From Chelativorans petroleitrophicus (lineage in GTDB: Bacteria; Pseudomonadota; Alphaproteobacteria; Rhizobiales; Rhizobiaceae), in NCBI RefSeq assembly GCF_025398195.1, contig NZ_JAODNV010000014.1, forward strand, positions 1-64,000: DNA of 64,000 bases. The letters are read 5' to 3'. Numbering within the stretch: the first letter of the stretch is position 1; each line of letters begins with the position of its first letter. Of the stretch, positions 37,683 through 46,171 are shown piece after piece. The notes under the pieces are model-generated. The model was not told where the DNA came from, searched no databases, and saw only the letters and a program-made list of their open reading frames with translations. The translations under genes were made by a program, and so were the position numbers.

Positions 37683-39523
37683 CAGCCGGCCTCTCCAACC
37701 TGCTCGAGCGGCTCCTCGCCCGGGCGGACCTGCAGATCATAGAGCGCCTTGTAGCGTCCGCCCTTGGCCAGAAGCTCCTCGTGCGTGCCGCGCTCGACCA
37801 CCTCGCCGCCTTCGATGAAGAGGATCTGGTCGGCGTGCATGAGCGAACTCAAGCGATGGGCGATGATGATCGTCACCCGGTCCTTCGCAAACTGGCGCGT
37901 GGCCGCACGGATGCGCTGCTCCGTCGCCGCGTCTATCGCTGCGGTGGAATCGTCGAACACAATCACTGAGGGACGCAGCATCATGGTGCGCGCGATGGCG
38001 AGCCGCTGGCGCTGACCGCCCGAGAGCGACACGCCGCGCTCGCCCACCACGGTCTTGTAGCCGGCAGGCAGGCCAAGCACGTAGTTATGAAGCTGTGCGG
38101 ATTCGCTTGCCCGCTCGATGCGCCGCTCATGCGCCCAGGGGTCGCCATAGGCGATGTTGTTCTCGATGGTGGTGGTGAAGAGGAAGGCGTCCTGCTGCAC
38201 CACGGCCACTGCCTTGCGCAGGGAAGCCAGCGTAACCTTGCGCAAATCCTGCCCGTCAAGCGTGATCCGCCCGCCGGTGACGTCGTAGAAGCGCGGTATC
38301 AGATGAGCCAGCGTCGATTTGCCCGACCCGGGCGGGCCGACGATACCGATAGTCTCGCCCTTTCTCGCCTCGAAGCTGATGTTCCTGAGGATCGGCCGCT
38401 CCTCTGCTCCGGGATAGGCAAAGGAGACGTTTTCGAACCGCAAGGTGCCATCGGTGATTTCAAGCGGCTTGGCGTCCGGCGCGTCCTTGATGGCGACATC
38501 GAGGTCGAGCAGGCCGAACAACCGCGAACCACAGGTAGAGGCGCGGGCAAAGGAATTGACCATCAGGCCGATCTGACGCACCGGCATCTGCAAGATCGTC
38601 ATGAAAGTGAGGAACGTGGTCAGCCGGCCGACGCTGATCTCGCCTGCAATCACCTTGTTGCCGCCCACCAGCAGCACGAGCCCCATCGCCAGGAAGAACG
38701 AGAAGGTCATGGCCGAGGTGTTGCGCACGCGCAGTCCCACGCGCTCATGGGCAAGCTCGAGAGCGCTCTTCGAGGCGCGGTCGAACTTCAGCATTTCATA
38801 GGCTTGCGCGGCGAAGGCACGGACGACCCGGATCCCGCCGAGATTTTCCTCCATCACGCGGGAGAGCACCGACAGCCGCTCCTGAAGCTCAAGCCAGGTG
38901 GCGCGAAGGCGCAGCCGCGTGACCGAGGACCGCCAGGCGACGAAGGGGGCGAAACTCAGCGCGAGCAGACCCAGCACGACATCCGTCGAGATGAGCAGAT
39001 AGGCCCCAATGCCGATCAGCATGGAAAGCAGGACGGCACGCACCAGGCCGGTGGAGAAGAACATGCGCACCCCTTCGAGGTCCAGCATGCCGATCGTGAT
39101 CAGGTCGCCCGAATGCACCTGATCGTGGAAGGAGAAGGAAAGGCGCTGGATCTTCTCGTAGCAGGCGAGCCTCAGCTCATAGGCGATGTGGTGCCCCACC
39201 GCTTCGGCAAAGTAGTTCTGCGCCATGGTGAAAAGGCCGCGCAGCGTGCTGACGCCCAGAAGAAGGAGAGCCGAGATCATCAGCGCGCGTTCGGCGGCAG
39301 CCCCCGCCTCGCCTCCCGCGAAGGCGATCTGGGTCTGGTCCACGGCCTGGCCCAGAAGCTGTGGAATGAGAAGCTGCAGCGTTGCGGCGATCACGGTCGA
39401 CACGATGGCTATGGCGACCTGCCAGGGATGGCGCAATGTCATGCGAGTGATGCGCATCAGGGTGCCGAGGCCCCGGCCCCATCCGGCCGCCTCCACATGT
39501 GCGAGCGAATTTCGCGGCTTCAT
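37682..39523 (-). CDS. heterodimeric ABC exporter half, degenerate ATPase site subunit
   Basis: A 613-residue half transporter with an N-terminal six-helix exporter domain and a C-terminal ATPase domain. It has Walker A GPPGSGKST, a canonical LSGGQRQ signature and Walker B VIVFDDSTAAID. The Walker B catalytic Glu is replaced by Asp, the hallmark of the degenerate site in heterodimeric exporters. Its partner is encoded directly downstream with a one-base overlap. The start at 39523 is the first ATG; a TTG at 39550 is possible, and neither has a good ribosome site. The 271-base region upstream shows no recognisable element. Confidence 0.88.
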   Translation of the reverse strand: MKPRNSLAHVEAAGWGRGLGTLMRITRMTLRHPWQVAIAIVSTVIAATLQLLIPQLLGQAVDQTQIAFAGGEAGAAAERALMISALLLLGVSTLRGLFTMAQNYFAEAVGHHIAYELRLACYEKIQRLSFSFHDQVHSGDLITIGMLDLEGVRMFFSTGLVRAVLLSMLIGIGAYLLISTDVVLGLLALSFAPFVAWRSSVTRLRLRATWLELQERLSVLSRVMEENLGGIRVVRAFAAQAYEMLKFDRASKSALELAHERVGLRVRNTSAMTFSFFLAMGLVLLVGGNKVIAGEISVGRLTTFLTFMTILQMPVRQIGLMVNSFARASTCGSRLFGLLDLDVAIKDAPDAKPLEITDGTLRFENVSFAYPGAEERPILRNISFEARKGETIGIVGPPGSGKSTLAHLIPRFYDVTGGRITLDGQDLRKVTLASLRKAVAVVQQDAFLFTTTIENNIAYGDPWAHERRIERASESAQLHNYVLGLPAGYKTVVGERGVSLSGGQRQRLAIARTMMLRPSVIVFDDSTAAIDAATEQRIRAATRQFAKDRVTIIIAHRLSSLMHADQILFIEGGEVVERGTHEELLAKGGRYKALYDLQVRPGEEPLEQVGEAG

Positions 39524-39794
39524 CGCGCTGCCGATGGCATCGCTGCTCAATGGAACATCCAGACTGAAGTTTTGCCCCGCCCGGCAACCCTGAGCGACCC
39601 GCCGTCAGGGAATCGCGGTTCGAGCGCACGCCACTAAACGATTCAAGTGTACCGCCGTCTTATAGGCCAGTTTTGCGGCAGGGGAAGACCAGGAACAGTC
39701 ATTATCCCCGGCTGGACCAAGCATGGGGATGGAAGGGCAGTGTTTGGCTTTCGGCATCCTCCTGCCGGCTCCGATAAAAGCGGTGTGCCCGCCC

Positions 39795-40676
39795 CTATGG
39801 TGCGAGAACGGAGATGGCTTTCGGGTGAACCTTGAAGTGCGCCGGAGTCGAGGTGACGATCTCGCCATCGGCGTTCACCGGCATCGGCCTCTTGGTCTCG
39901 ATATCGAATTCCACGCTGCGGGCCGTGCGCACCTCGCTCCAGGCGCCGTGCGTACCTGAGCGGAACGAACGCAGCATCAGCGCCAGCTTCCAGACATTCC
40001 TCATCTCGAGGCTGTAGAGATCGAGGCGGCCATCGTCGATCGACGCCGTCTCCTCGACGACATTGCCGCCGCCGTAATGGCGGCCGTTGCCAACGGCGAT
40101 CTGATAGGTTTCAACGGATGTGGTCCGCCCCTTCTCCGTGATGCGGGCCTTGAAGGGGGCAACCCGCGCGAGCACCTTCAAGGCCGCCAGCGCGTAGCCC
40201 ATTCTGCCGAAACGCTTCTTCAGGGCGGGAACGAGCCCGTTCGCAAGCTCTACGCTCAATCCGATGCTGGCGACGTTGAAGAAGGCATGACCGTTGACGG
40301 TGCCGACATCGATGAGGCGCGTCTTGCCACTGACGATCACTTCCGCCGCCTCGACCAGATCGAGCGGTATGTGGAGGGTGCGCGCCAGATCGTTGGCCGT
40401 ACCCATCGGGATGATGCCCATGGGCAGCCCGCTCTCCATGGCCGCGAGCGCGGCTGACGAAACCGTCCCGTCGCCGCCGCACACGACCACGAGGTCAGCG
40501 GTGTTGCGAAGGCGAACGATGTCGCGCGCGATCTCGGGCAGTGCCTCGAACGGCTCTACAGTGACCGCGAGGTTGCCCTCTGCGAGCTTTTCAAGAACGG
40601 GTGTGACCGATTCCTGCCCGCGCCTTGCCTTGGAGTTGAGAAGGAGAAGCGCGCGCTTCCTGGCCGTTTTCTTCAT
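39795..40676 (-). CDS. diacylglycerol kinase-family lipid kinase (YegS/DgkB type)
   Basis: A 293-residue cytosolic or membrane-associated lipid kinase. The DAGK catalytic domain has the nucleotide-binding VVVCGGDGTVSSA, then the PMGTANDLARTL loop. The C-terminal beta-sandwich contains the conserved NGRHYGGG and DDGRLDLY. Members phosphorylate diacylglycerol, phosphatidylglycerol or sphingosine-like lipids; the substrate here is unknown. The first residues (KKTARKRALLLLNSKARRG) match the family. It is followed at a distance, on the same strand, by the ABC exporter genes, which may point to a shared role in lipid handling. That link is weak. Confidence 0.9.
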   Translation of the reverse strand: MKKTARKRALLLLNSKARRGQESVTPVLEKLAEGNLAVTVEPFEALPEIARDIVRLRNTADLVVVCGGDGTVSSAALAAMESGLPMGIIPMGTANDLARTLHIPLDLVEAAEVIVSGKTRLIDVGTVNGHAFFNVASIGLSVELANGLVPALKKRFGRMGYALAALKVLARVAPFKARITEKGRTTSVETYQIAVGNGRHYGGGNVVEETASIDDGRLDLYSLEMRNVWKLALMLRSFRSGTHGAWSEVRTARSVEFDIETKRPMPVNADGEIVTSTPAHFKVHPKAISVLAP

Positions 40677-40867
40677 GTGGGATCGCCATGCTGTTTCTTT
40701 GCCCGGCGAAATAGGATGGCTTCATCCCGATTTCGAGCCGGGCGTTGGGCTCGCGCCTTTCCTGCGGATCAATTCTCGTGACGATCCCGTCTCCGGCGCG
40801 TCCCTTCGGCTATGCCAGTCACCCGGAAGATATAGGCAAAGAAGGTCATGCCGGCGGATGCCGCGAA

Positions 40868-40888
40868 GGCGCCTCAGCGGGAGGCGCC
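40868..40888 (-). terminator. GC-rich hairpin over the 3' end of a dehydrogenase gene
   Basis: GGCGCCTC at 40868-40875 pairs with GAGGCGCC at 40881-40888 around a 5-base loop. It spans the stop codon of the minus-strand Gfo/Idh/MocA gene. The U-run is missing, so the terminator call is tentative. Confidence 0.4.
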
Positions 40889-41896
40889 TGCGCGAGTGAT
40901 GACGGCTGCTTTCGCCTGCGCCTCCAGCGCCAGGCGGCAGACCTCGAAGACGTGGCGCTGGCTCAAAGCCGTCTCGGTGCGCTCGCGCACGTCATTAAGG
41001 AAAGCCGGGAAGTAATCCAGCGGCTCGCCGGAGCAATCCATGTGGCGCACACCTTTGCCGTCCACGATAAAGAGATGATCCTTTCCCGGGCGGCCGGCGA
41101 TATCGATGTATTTCCTGAGCTCGATATAGCCTTCGGTGCCGAGGATAGTGAGCCGGCCGTCGCCCCAGGTGGGCAAGCCGTCCGGCGTGAACCAGTCGAC
41201 GCGGTGATAGCCCGAAGCACGGTCGCTGCGCAGAAGCACTTCCCCGAAATCCTGGAACTCGGCCGATTGCGGCGTGCCGAAATTCCCGATGGAGCTTGCC
41301 ACCACCTCGGCGGTTTCCGACCCCGTGTAATAGAGGAACTGGTCGATCTGGTGCGAGGCGATGTCGTTGATGACGCCGCCATAGGCCTCGGGCTTCAGGA
41401 ACCAGTCGGGCCGCGAGACAAGCTGCTTCTTGTGCGGCCCCATTCCGAGCGTTTGCACTACGGTTCCGATCGCGCCGTCGGCAACCAGCTTGCCGGCGAC
41501 CACGGCTGAGCGTACGCCCAGCCGCTCGGAAAAGAAGACGGAGAAGATACGCCCGGTTCGGCTGACCGCCTCCTTCACCCGCTCAAGCTGCTCGAAGGTG
41601 GTGACGCCCGGCTTGTCGACCATCACATCCTTGCCCGCTTCCATCGCGCGGATGGCCAGGTCGGCCCGGTCGCGCGGCACGGCGGCGATGCACACGATGT
41701 CGATCGAGGGGTCGGCGAAGATCGCTTCGCGGTCGAGCGCCTTTGCCTGCGGATAGGTGTCCCGCATCCTCTCCAGAATGGCAGGCACCGTGGTTTGCGG
41801 GCAATAGCCGGCGAACTCGGCACCAGCGGCGGTGAGGCCCTTGATGTGATCGAATATGTGGGTATGGTCGATTCCGACGGCCGCGAATTTCACCAT
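40874..41896 (-). CDS. Gfo/Idh/MocA-family dehydrogenase with atypical cofactor motifs
   Basis: A 340-residue oxidoreductase of the Gfo/Idh/MocA family. Two signatures are unusual. The first loop reads VGIDHTHIFDHI instead of GxGxxG, and the EKP motif is DKPG (in VMVDKPGVTTFEQ), keeping the catalytic Lys. The segment GGVINDIASHQIDQFLYY has the expected Asp and His of the active site. It lies downstream of the ribose-type importer but beyond a good terminator (42033-42059), so it probably has its own promoter in the 185-base gap. A role in the same sugar pathway is likely. Confidence 0.82.
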   Translation of the reverse strand: MVKFAAVGIDHTHIFDHIKGLTAAGAEFAGYCPQTTVPAILERMRDTYPQAKALDREAIFADPSIDIVCIAAVPRDRADLAIRAMEAGKDVMVDKPGVTTFEQLERVKEAVSRTGRIFSVFFSERLGVRSAVVAGKLVADGAIGTVVQTLGMGPHKKQLVSRPDWFLKPEAYGGVINDIASHQIDQFLYYTGSETAEVVASSIGNFGTPQSAEFQDFGEVLLRSDRASGYHRVDWFTPDGLPTWGDGRLTILGTEGYIELRKYIDIAGRPGKDHLFIVDGKGVRHMDCSGEPLDYFPAFLNDVRERTETALSQRHVFEVCRLALEAQAKAAVITRAGASR

Positions 41897-42032
41897 AAGT
41901 TTAAGTCCTTCCCTTCTGCCGCTTGTCCTTCCCGAGCAAACCGATTTTGCCGTACAAGTCCAGCCGATTCAGGCGAGCAGCTTCAATCCCGGCTTAAAGC
42001 ACTACACGCCGCCTTCGCTTCCGCGAAAGAAA

Positions 42033-42059
42033 GGCTCCGGCGCGCGCTTCGCCGGAGCC
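42033..42059 (-). terminator. rho-independent terminator of the ribose-type importer operon
   Basis: GGCTCCGGCG at 42033-42042 pairs perfectly with CGCCGGAGCC at 42050-42059 across a 7-base loop. In the minus direction the stem is followed by TTTCTTTC. It lies 22 bases past the binding-protein stop. Confidence 0.75.
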
Positions 42060-42081
42060 TTCGAGGATCAGGAAAAAGCGC

Positions 42082-43080
42082 CTATTGCTGCAGGCAGGAG
42101 TCGGCGTTTTCCTGCGTGCACACGTCGAGACCCGTATAGATCGGGTCCTCCACCTCCTTGCCCTCGGCCAGAGCCTGCAGGATTTCCATAGCCTTGTAGC
42201 CCATCTCGTAGGGCCGCTGGCCGACCTGACCATGGCTCAGCCCGTCCTTGAGCTGCTGCATCTGCATGGGCAGCGTGTCGGCCACCAGGACGATGAGCTC
42301 GCCCGCGTCGAGCTTGGACTTGTAAGGCTCGACCGCCTGACGGTAGGCGTTGTCCGACCATTGCGTGAACGCGCCGGTGGAGATGAAAACGTCGAGATCG
42401 TCATAGCGGTTGAGGATGTCCGAGAGCTGCTGCACCGCCTTGGCGCTGTCGTCGTCCGTGAACAGCGGGCAGCCGTCCACCTCCGTCCACCCGTTCTGGC
42501 CAGTGAGCCGCTCGCCGGGAGGCTCGGTGCCATTGGTGCCTGCAAGCGTATCGCGGATGCCCTGCAGGCGCTCATTGTGGTTGGCCGCCGCGGCCCCACC
42601 CGACTGCAGGCAGATGTTGCCCCCCTCGGGCTTCATTTCCTGAGCGAGCTTCGCGAGGTTGACGCCGATGTCATAGTTGAGCGTGCCGACATAAGTGGCG
42701 CGGATGTCCTTGTCCTCCTCCAGAAGATCGGAATCCCAGGTCATGACCGGAATGCCGGCTTCCTTGGCGGCGGCAAGCGCGCGGGCGGCCGCCGGCGCGT
42801 TCGACGGCGAGACGGCGATGCCGTCGACGCCCTGCGTGATCAGATCCTGGATGATCTGGATCTGCTCCTGCTCGGTGTGCTCACTGGGGCCGATATAGTA
42901 GCACTCGATCCCTTCCATTTCCGCCTCGGCAGCCTTGCAGCCGTCGCGGGCGAGATCGAAGAAGGGATTATTCATGGCCTTCGGCACGAGCGCGAAGCGA
43001 TAGCCATCCTGGGCCATCGCCGCCGTTGCCGTGGCCATGAGCACGGCAGCACCTGCAAGCAGAATGTGTTTCGGTTTCAT
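42082..43080 (-). CDS. ribose-type sugar ABC importer binding protein
   Basis: A 332-residue periplasmic binding protein of the RbsB/FrcB class (CUT2). A Sec signal peptide covers about 1-23 (KHILLAGAAVLMATATAAMA). The mature part starts YRFALVPKAMNNPFFDLA, followed by the class pattern DGIAVSPSNAPAAARALAAAK and, later, IPVMTWDSDL. Cysteines in YYIGPSE-adjacent and C-terminal segments may form a disulfide. It is the last gene of its importer operon, unlike many rbs or frc operons in which it comes first. GGGAGGA lies before the ATG, and a strong terminator follows. Confidence 0.92.
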   Translation of the reverse strand: MKPKHILLAGAAVLMATATAAMAQDGYRFALVPKAMNNPFFDLARDGCKAAEAEMEGIECYYIGPSEHTEQEQIQIIQDLITQGVDGIAVSPSNAPAAARALAAAKEAGIPVMTWDSDLLEEDKDIRATYVGTLNYDIGVNLAKLAQEMKPEGGNICLQSGGAAAANHNERLQGIRDTLAGTNGTEPPGERLTGQNGWTEVDGCPLFTDDDSAKAVQQLSDILNRYDDLDVFISTGAFTQWSDNAYRQAVEPYKSKLDAGELIVLVADTLPMQMQQLKDGLSHGQVGQRPYEMGYKAMEILQALAEGKEVEDPIYTGLDVCTQENADSCLQQ

Positions 43081-43118
43081 GATGTTCCTCCCTTTGGTTT
43101 ACGTCATGACTGACCTGA

Positions 43119-44135
43119 TTATTCCCCCCGTCTTCCGCGGACTTTCTCCAGCAACACGGCCAGAATGATGAAGGCGCCAAGGAAGGTGCCCTGCCAGTAA
43201 GGATCAACGCCTGCCAGGAGAAGGCTGTTGCGGATGACCTCGACGAGGGCGGCACCGATCGGCGCGCCCACGGCATAGCCCACGCCGCCCATCAGATTGG
43301 CCCCTCCGATCACCGATGCGGCGATGACCTGAAGCTCATAGGTCTGGCCGAGCGCGTTCGTCACCGAGCCAAGCCATCCCACCATCAGGAATGCGGCGAT
43401 GCCCGCGGTGAGCCCGGAAACCACATAGACCGACATGAGCACACGCTCCACCGGCACGCCGCTCAGCTTGGCCGCTTCGGAGTTGCCGCCAATGGCGAAT
43501 ACGTAGCGGCCCCAGGTGGAATAGCGGTAGAGCCAGGCGAAAACGAGCGTAAGGATGATCAGCACCCAGAAGGGATTGGCCACGCCGAACGTGCTGCCGC
43601 CGCCGATGGCGATGAACAGAGCCTGATCGGGGCCGAACTCGTAGAACATGCGGTTGTTGGAGATCACGAGCGCCAGCGACCGGGCGATCGCCAGCATTCC
43701 CAGTGTGACGACGAAGGGCGACATGCGCAGATAGGCAATCAGGAAGCCGTTCACCGCACCGGCCGCCATCGCCGAAAGCAGGCAGGCGGCAAGCCCGGCC
43801 CACACAGGATAGCCCGCAGCAAGCGTGATGCCCGCCATGATGCCGGAGAGCCCCATGATTGAGCCGACCGAAAGGTCTATGCCGCCGGTGACGATGACGG
43901 TGGTCATGCCGAGCGCCACGATGGCCATGAAGGCGAAGTTGCGCGTGGTGGTGAAGAGGTTCCGCTCGCTGAGGAACGTGTCGCTGATCGATCCCATGAG
44001 GATGCAGATCAGGACCAGCGCCACCAGCACCCAGAAGGGCTGGGTGTTGATGATGCGCCGGAAGCCTTTCTCCGTCTGCAGGCCCGTCACATCGGCGATG
44101 TCGGCCACTGACCGGCGTTCCGCGCTTTCGCTCAT
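43119..44135 (-). CDS. ribose-type sugar ABC importer permease
   Basis: A 338-residue inner-membrane permease of the RbsC/FrcC class (CUT2), with eight to ten hydrophobic segments. The class motifs are GGIDLSVGSIMGLSGI and, near the C-terminus, VIGGANLMGGVGYAVGAPIGA. A cytoplasmic N-terminal tail of about 35 residues precedes the first helix. The gene sits between the ATPase gene (13-base gap) and the binding-protein gene (38-base gap). Confidence 0.93.
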   Translation of the reverse strand: MSESAERRSVADIADVTGLQTEKGFRRIINTQPFWVLVALVLICILMGSISDTFLSERNLFTTTRNFAFMAIVALGMTTVIVTGGIDLSVGSIMGLSGIMAGITLAAGYPVWAGLAACLLSAMAAGAVNGFLIAYLRMSPFVVTLGMLAIARSLALVISNNRMFYEFGPDQALFIAIGGGSTFGVANPFWVLIILTLVFAWLYRYSTWGRYVFAIGGNSEAAKLSGVPVERVLMSVYVVSGLTAGIAAFLMVGWLGSVTNALGQTYELQVIAASVIGGANLMGGVGYAVGAPIGAALVEVIRNSLLLAGVDPYWQGTFLGAFIILAVLLEKVRGRRGE

Positions 44136-44148
44136 TCCGCTCCCCCTC

Positions 44149-44889
44149 TCACGCCTCTTGCAGCGCCCCGGTAATCAGCGCGGTCACCTCTTCAGGCGAT
44201 GAATCGGCGATCTTCTTGTCGGCGACCTTGCGGCCGCGCCGCAGCACCGCCACCCTTTCGCAAACGGCGAAGACATCGGGCATGCGGTGCGAGATCAGCA
44301 CGACCGCGTGGCCCGTCTCCTTGAGCCGGCGGATGAGATCGAGCACCTCGGCCACCTGACGCACGCTGATGGCGGCGGTCGGCTCGTCCATCAGCACCAG
44401 CTTGGGGTCGCTGAGGCGCGTGCGAGCGATGGCGACGGCCTGGCGCTGGCCGCCCGACATGCGCATGACCAGATCACGCGGGCGGGTTTCCGACTTGAGC
44501 TCGGCAAATATCGCCGCGGCGCGCTCGTACATGGCCTTGTGATCCAGATAGCGGATCGGCCCGACCCTGCGCTTGATCTCGCGCCCGAGGAACACGTTGG
44601 CGGCGGCCGTGAGATTGTCGCAGAGCGCGAGATCCTGATAGACGATCTCGATCCCCTTGCGGCGCGCCTCCACCGGCTTCGTGAAGTGAACCTCCTCGCC
44701 ATCGATGAGAATTTTCCCGCTGGTCGGCGGAAAGTTGCCGGCGATGATCTTGACCAGGGTCGATTTTCCGGCGCCATTGTCGCCCATCAGACCCACGACC
44801 TCGCCCGCCTCGATGGTGAGGTCAACATTCTCCAGCGCCCGGATCGCGCCGAAGCTTTTGGAAATCTGCCTCAATTCGAGAACCGCCAT
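44149..44889 (-). CDS. ribose-type sugar ABC importer ATPase, single-domain
   Basis: A 246-residue ATPase. Walker A is GDNGAGKST, the signature is MSGGQRQAVAIART and Walker B is LVLMDEPTAAIS. The sequence resembles the first domain of RbsA-type proteins, but the second ATPase domain is absent, as in rhizobial FrcA. Two copies would serve the transporter. The signature starts with M instead of the usual L. GGGAGGAG lies before the ATG. It is the first importer gene, 103 bases after the DUF993 gene, and may be read from the upstream TetR-controlled promoter. Confidence 0.92.
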   Translation of the reverse strand: MAVLELRQISKSFGAIRALENVDLTIEAGEVVGLMGDNGAGKSTLVKIIAGNFPPTSGKILIDGEEVHFTKPVEARRKGIEIVYQDLALCDNLTAAANVFLGREIKRRVGPIRYLDHKAMYERAAAIFAELKSETRPRDLVMRMSGGQRQAVAIARTRLSDPKLVLMDEPTAAISVRQVAEVLDLIRRLKETGHAVVLISHRMPDVFAVCERVAVLRRGRKVADKKIADSSPEEVTALITGALQEA

Positions 44890-44992
44890 TGCGGTGCTCC
44901 TCCCATTCGCGGCTGTCCCGCCGCTTACTCGAATTGTAGCTTAGAAATACATTCCCGCGCTACCCCGTTCAAAAAGCCTCCAAACCAGCCTT

Positions 44993-46162
44993 TCAACGCG
45001 GCTGCTCCACGCCGCGCACGGCCATCACCTGACGCATGCGAAAGACCGCAAGATCGGGGTCGATCAGAACGCGCGCAGCATCGGCGAGCCGGAAAAGCTC
45101 CGCCAGATGCAGCGTCGAGCGGGCCGACTCCTGCCCGCCGATCATGGTGAAATGGTCCTGCAGGCCGTTGAGATAAGCGAGGAAGACGACGCCGGTCTTG
45201 TAAAAGCGCGTTGGCGCCCGAAAGATGTGACGCGAGAGCGGGACGGTGGGGTCGAGCAGGTCGAAGAACTTGTTCTCCTCACCCGTGCCGAGGGCGGCGA
45301 GCGCCGCCGAAGCGGCGGGCGCGATGGCATCGAAGATGCCGAGAAGCGCATCGGAATGGCCCTGATCGTCGCCGGCGATCAGTTCCGCATAGTTGAAATC
45401 GTCGCCCGTATACATGCGCACGCCAGCAGGCAGGCGGCGGCGCATGACGATCTCCTTCTCCTTCGACAGGAGGGAAATCTTGATGCCGTCCACCTTGTCC
45501 GCATGGGTGGCGATGATCTCGAGCGCCACCTCCATCGCTTCCATGTGGTCCGCGGCACCCCAATAGCCTTCGAGCGCCGGGTCGAACATCTCACCCAGCC
45601 AGTGAATGATGACCGGCTCCCTCACCTGCGAAAGAATGCGGTCATAGACCCGGATGTAATCGCCCGGCCCCTCTGCCGCGGCCGCAAGCGCGCGGCTTGC
45701 CATCAGGATGATGCGGCCGCCATGAGCCTCGATCGCCTCGATCTGTTCCTCATAGGCGGCGATGATGCTGTCGAGGTTGACATCCGGGCCGGGAGCAAGA
45801 TGATCCGTGCCCGCCCCGCAGGCGATGCGCACGTCGGGGCGGCTTTGCGCCTCCTTCAGCGCACGCGCAATCAGTTCCCGCGCTTCCGGCCAGCCAAGGC
45901 CCATGCCGCGCTGGGCCGTATCCATGGCTTCCGCGACCCCGAGGCCCAGGTCCCAGAGATGATGGCGGTAGGCCATTGTCCGGTCCCAGTCGATGGCGGG
46001 GCTGAGCCATGGATCGTTGTCGGCCATCGGGTCGGCCACCACATGGGCCGCCGCGTATGCGATGCGATTGAAGGCGGAGGCGTCGCGCCTGACGATCTCG
46101 GCCGGCGTGTTCCTGATCTCATAGGCGGAGACGGTGCGGTCCGCGTTGGGGAGATAGAGCAT
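44993..46162 (-). CDS. DUF993 protein, dihydrodipicolinate synthase/aldolase-like
   Basis: A 389-residue protein of the DUF993 family, which has the fold of class I aldolases such as dihydrodipicolinate synthase. The probable Schiff-base Lys is in VDGIKISLLSK (about residue 228), the same context as in the aldolase family. PVIIHWLGEMFDP and MYTGDDFNYAELI are further recognisable segments. No DUF993 protein has, to my knowledge, an established reaction. It begins 9 bases after the Gfo/Idh/MocA gene stop, with AGGGG before the ATG. I infer that it cleaves or rearranges a keto-sugar made by that dehydrogenase. Confidence 0.85.
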   Translation of the reverse strand: MLYLPNADRTVSAYEIRNTPAEIVRRDASAFNRIAYAAAHVVADPMADNDPWLSPAIDWDRTMAYRHHLWDLGLGVAEAMDTAQRGMGLGWPEARELIARALKEAQSRPDVRIACGAGTDHLAPGPDVNLDSIIAAYEEQIEAIEAHGGRIILMASRALAAAAEGPGDYIRVYDRILSQVREPVIIHWLGEMFDPALEGYWGAADHMEAMEVALEIIATHADKVDGIKISLLSKEKEIVMRRRLPAGVRMYTGDDFNYAELIAGDDQGHSDALLGIFDAIAPAASAALAALGTGEENKFFDLLDPTVPLSRHIFRAPTRFYKTGVVFLAYLNGLQDHFTMIGGQESARSTLHLAELFRLADAARVLIDPDLAVFRMRQVMAVRGVEQPR

Positions 46163-46171
46163 CGGCAGCCC

